Of a stretch of DNA of 17,002 bases, positions 14,793 to 17,002 are shown in pieces. Numbering within the stretch: position 1 is the stretch's first letter; every line of letters begins with the position of its first letter. Origin of the DNA: Emcibacter sp. (GTDB taxonomy: Bacteria; Pseudomonadota; Alphaproteobacteria; Sphingomonadales; Emcibacteraceae). Position numbers and translations under genes: made by a program. The stretch spans positions 1-17,002 of the forward strand of contig JALUWZ010000050.1 of assembly GCA_027019205.1 (NCBI GenBank), given 5' to 3'. Below the pieces are notes generated by a model that worked only from the letters and a program-made list of their open reading frames with translations, was not told where the DNA came from and did not search any database.

Positions 14793-15770
14793 ATGTCCAC
14801 CCGCAAAACAGTCACCGATATTGGCACAGAAGGCCGGGGGAGAATCTATGACAATATTATTGAAACCCTCGGCAATACCCCTCTGGTGCGCCTGAACCGG
14901 CTGGGCCGGGATATTGGCACAGGCGCGGAAATTCTGCTCAAGCTCGAATTTTTTAATCCTCTCGCCTCGGTCAAGGACAGAATCGGCGCGGCGATGATCG
15001 CTGATCTTGAAAAACAGGGAAAAATCACCGAAGGCACCCGGATTATCGAACCGACATCGGGCAATACCGGCATAGCGCTGGCCTTCGTCTGTGCGGCAAA
15101 GGGCTATGACCTGACGCTGGTGATGCCGGAAAACATGTCGATGGAACGGCGCAAGATGCTGCTGATCCTCGGGGCTAATCTTGAACTTACTCCGGCGGAA
15201 CAGGGGATGAAAGGGGCGATTGCCCGGGCCGAGCAAATGGTGAAGGACGAGGGCAATGCCGTCATGCCACAGCAATTTGCCAATCCGGCCAACCCGGCCA
15301 TCCATGAAATCACCACCGCCAATGAAATCTGGAATGATACAAAGGGTGAAGTGGATATTGTGGTATCGGGCGTTGGCACCGGCGGCACAATCACCGGCAT
15401 TGCCCGGGCGTTAAAGCCGAAAAAGGACAGTATTCTGTTTGTTGCTGTTGAGCCGGAGGACAGCCCGATCCTGTCCGGTGGCCAGCCCGGCCCTCATAAG
15501 ATTCAGGGCATCGGCGCCGGTTTTATCCCGGAAATCCTGGCAACGGAATATATCGACGAGGTGCTGACCATCGGCAATGAAACATCCTTTGAAACCGCCC
15601 GCCTGGTGGCAAAGACCGAAGGTATCCCGGTCGGTATTTCTTCCGGAGCCGCCATTGCCGCCGCCCTTGAGCTTGCCGAGCGCGACGATATGGCGGGCAA
15701 GAAAATTGTCGTCATCATTCCGTCCTTTGCCGAACGCTATCTGTCAACCCCGATGTTTGACGGATTGTAA
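14793..15770 (+). CDS. cysK: Cysteine synthase A (O-acetylserine sulfhydrylase)
   Basis: CysK makes cysteine from O-acetylserine and sulfide using pyridoxal phosphate. K61 in EFFNPLASVKDRI is the PLP lysine, PTSGNTG (87-93) is the substrate loop, GTGGT (195-199) holds the PLP phosphate and S284 in GISSGAA contacts the ring nitrogen. The 325-residue length is slightly long because of about 17 residues before IYDNIIETLGNTPLVRL. The start ATG has a perfect AGGAGGT (14780-14786) six bases upstream, the best ribosome binding site in the window, so high expression is likely. It is 17 bp after the Rrf2 gene and 4 bp before the beta-grasp gene, so these are almost certainly one operon. Confidence 0.97.
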   Translation: MSTRKTVTDIGTEGRGRIYDNIIETLGNTPLVRLNRLGRDIGTGAEILLKLEFFNPLASVKDRIGAAMIADLEKQGKITEGTRIIEPTSGNTGIALAFVCAAKGYDLTLVMPENMSMERRKMLLILGANLELTPAEQGMKGAIARAEQMVKDEGNAVMPQQFANPANPAIHEITTANEIWNDTKGEVDIVVSGVGTGGTITGIARALKPKKDSILFVAVEPEDSPILSGGQPGPHKIQGIGAGFIPEILATEYIDEVLTIGNETSFETARLVAKTEGIPVGISSGAAIAAALELAERDDMAGKKIVVIIPSFAERYLSTPMFDGL

Positions 15771-15774
15771 ATTT

Positions 15775-16017
15775 ATGGGGACGGTGACGTTACGTATAGA
15801 GGGGACAGAATCCATCCTGCCCAGGTTGGCGCTTACCGTTGAGCGGCTGCTGGCCGAGGCACGCGCGGTCGGGCTGACGGAATTCGCCGTGACCCGCAAT
15901 GGTGTGGAGGTCGAAAATCCCGATGACCTTGTGGTGGAGGATGGTGATCTTTTTGTCATCCTGCCCGCCGGTTATGAGGATATGGATTTTACCGTTGACG
16001 GTGCCAATGACCCTTGA
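15775..16017 (+). CDS. Small beta-grasp (ThiS/MoaD-like) protein without terminal Gly-Gly
   Basis: The 80-residue protein starts MGTVTLRIEGTESILPRLAL. Its pattern fits the ubiquitin-like beta-grasp fold of sulfur carriers: a starting strand pair, the helix LTVERLLAEARAVGL, then AVTRNGVEVENPDDLVVEDGDLFVILPAG. ThiS and MoaD end in Gly-Gly at about this point; here the chain reads PAGYEDMDFTVDGANDP and has no GG. It is therefore either an atypical carrier needing processing or a non-conjugating partner. The start at 15775 is four bases after the cysK stop, and the 3' end overlaps the E1-like gene by 11 bases, so translation is probably coupled. The same frame is open upstream into cysK, but that part is shadow. 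Assignment rests on pattern and neighbours. Confidence 0.75.
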   Translation: MGTVTLRIEGTESILPRLALTVERLLAEARAVGLTEFAVTRNGVEVENPDDLVVEDGDLFVILPAGYEDMDFTVDGANDP

Positions 16018-16765
16018 TGATGATCAGCTGGAGCGCTATGCCCGCCATATTATCCTCAAACAGGTCGGCGGGGCCGGGCAGCAGAGATTGCTGTCGTCCC
16101 GGGTGCTGGTTATCGGCGCCGGGGGCCTGGGCAGTCCGGTCATCCTGTATCTTGCCGCCGCCGGGGTCGGCACCATCGGCATCATTGATGATGATGAGGT
16201 GAGCTTAAGCAATCTGCAGCGCCAGATCATTCACAGTACGGACCAGATCGGCCAGAGCAAAACCGCCAGCGCCAAAAGGATGATCCGCCAGATCAATCCC
16301 GGGATAACTGTTCGGACATATCCCGAGCGCCTGTTGCCGGACAATGCCGAACATATCATGGCCGACTATGACATCATCGCCGATGGCTGCGATAATTTTG
16401 ACACCCGCTTTCTGATTAATGACATCTGCCTGAAACTGAAAAAACCCTTTGTTTCCGCTGCCTTAAGCCAGTTTGACGGCCAGATCAGCACCTTTAAGGG
16501 CTATCTTGCCGACAAGCCCTGCTACCGCTGTCTGGTGCCGGACCATCCGGGCAATGTCGGCAATTGTGCCGAGGCCGGAATACTTGGTGCCGTCGCCGGA
16601 GTTCTCGGCAGCCTGCAGGCGGTGGAGGTGCTGAAGGAACTGCTTGATCTCGGCGACAGCCTCGCCGGAAAGCTCATGCTCTATGACGCACTTGGCAGCA
16701 ACAGCCGCAGCATCAGACTACCCAAAGATCCGGGCTGCAAAGCCTGTAATCCCAAACAGTATTAA
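16007..16765 (+). CDS. MoeB/ThiF-type E1-like adenylyltransferase
   Basis: These enzymes adenylate the C-terminal glycine of ThiS/MoaD-like carriers before sulfur is added. From the ATG at 16007 the protein has 252 residues, the length of MoeB. It shows RYARHI with the conserved arginine (R14), the nucleotide loop GAGGLG (37-42), NLQRQ (69-73) with R72, and DGCDNFDTR (126-134) with D129. The zinc cysteines C172/C175 (CYRC) and C244/C247 (CKAC) are complete, and C187 in GNCAEAG is at the position of the MoeB/ThiF catalytic-loop cysteine. There is no fused rhodanese domain. It overlaps the beta-grasp gene by 11 bp, which points to that protein as its substrate. moeB, thiF or hesA naming cannot be settled from the sequence. 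Confidence 0.93.
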   Translation: MTLDDDQLERYARHIILKQVGGAGQQRLLSSRVLVIGAGGLGSPVILYLAAAGVGTIGIIDDDEVSLSNLQRQIIHSTDQIGQSKTASAKRMIRQINPGITVRTYPERLLPDNAEHIMADYDIIADGCDNFDTRFLINDICLKLKKPFVSAALSQFDGQISTFKGYLADKPCYRCLVPDHPGNVGNCAEAGILGAVAGVLGSLQAVEVLKELLDLGDSLAGKLMLYDALGSNSRSIRLPKDPGCKACNPKQY

Positions 16766-16796
16766 TTGGGGACAGTATACAATTTTCCCAATTTTA
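16764..16796. terminator. Possible bidirectional terminator between convergent genes
   Basis: AATTGGG (16764-16770) and CCCAATT (16787-16793) form a perfect 7-bp stem with a 16-base loop, followed on the plus strand by a few T. It begins in the stop codon of the E1-like gene and ends at the stop codon of the convergent dehydrogenase gene. The stem is AT-rich and the loop long, so it would be weak. Confidence 0.35.
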
Positions 16797-17002
16797 TACC
16801 CAGTCTTCCAGCACCCGGTCGGGCGGATTATGACCATCGACAAAGGTCTTGATATTGATCAGCACTTTCTCGCCCATGTCATTGCGCCCCTCGGTCGTGG
16901 CGGATCCCATATGCGGCAGGGCGACCACATTGGCCATGTCCAGAAGCTTTGGATTGACCGCCGGTTCATTTTCAAACACATCAAGCCCGGCCCCGGCCAG
17001 CT
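16794..17002 (-). CDS. D-2-hydroxyacid dehydrogenase, C-terminal part only
   Basis: Only the last 68 residues are in the window; the gene continues past the right edge. Visible are LAGAGLDVFENEPAVNP, then NVVALPHMGSATTEGRNDMGEKVLINI. The histidine in LPHMGSAT is the catalytic acid of the family and the glutamate in the FENEP segment belongs to the usual C-terminal catalytic-domain block. The GHNPPDRVLEDWV tail resembles glyoxylate/hydroxypyruvate or glycerate-type reductases, which use NAD(P)H on small 2-keto acids. The GTG at 16979 is an internal valine, not a start. It is convergent with the sulfur cluster. Substrate and cofactor lie in the missing part. Confidence 0.88.
   Translation of the reverse strand, partial: LAGAGLDVFENEPAVNPKLLDMANVVALPHMGSATTEGRNDMGEKVLINIKTFVDGHNPPDRVLEDWV

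Noticed and set aside
15577..15774. Upstream extension of the beta-grasp frame inside cysK
   Set aside because: It lies out of frame within intact cysK, and the proline- and arginine-rich translation is a shadow. The ATG at 15775, right after the cysK stop, is the natural start.

Overview
The window is an ordinary chromosomal backbone segment of an alphaproteobacterium. The evidence is the gene content and order: an intact dnaA-dnaN-recF-gyrB block, a small rhodanese gene upstream of dnaA, then rpsT, an enoyl-CoA hydratase, mutM and divergent ubiE-ubiB-coaBC-dut, with protein sequences of alphaproteobacterial character. I cannot fix the order or genus. There is no tRNA, rRNA, CRISPR array, insertion sequence or prophage gene.

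Positions 1-161 are non-coding and hold a cluster of four short GC-rich hairpins, possibly an intergenic repeat or structured RNA. From 162 to 6649 the minus strand carries, in transcription order, dnaA, dnaN, recF and gyrB: replication initiator, sliding clamp, gap-repair loader and gyrase subunit B. Upstream of dnaA is a small rhodanese (6695-7111). A 466-bp stretch without a convincing gene follows; it holds a perfect 20-bp palindrome and the rpsT terminator. Next on the minus strand are rpsT with a clear promoter and a hairpin-bearing leader, an enoyl-CoA hydratase, a small predicted secreted protein and mutM.

At about 10.13-10.19 kb transcription diverges. The plus strand carries ubiE-ubiB (ubiquinone synthesis), coaBC (coenzyme A synthesis) and dut (dUTP removal). 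These are followed by a tightly packed sulfur cluster: an Rrf2 regulator without cluster-binding cysteines, cysK, a small beta-grasp (ThiS/MoaD-like) protein without the usual C-terminal Gly-Gly, and a MoeB/ThiF-type E1 enzyme. The window ends inside a convergent 2-hydroxyacid dehydrogenase gene.

Most of the window is conserved housekeeping DNA. The best candidates for something less described are the Rrf2-cysK-beta-grasp-E1 cluster, which resembles a sulfur-carrier-linked or CymR/CysK-like cysteine module with an atypical carrier, the hairpin cluster downstream of gyrB, and promoter placements suggesting leaderless mRNAs for coaBC and possibly ubiE. All functional statements rest on reading motifs by eye; no database search was run.
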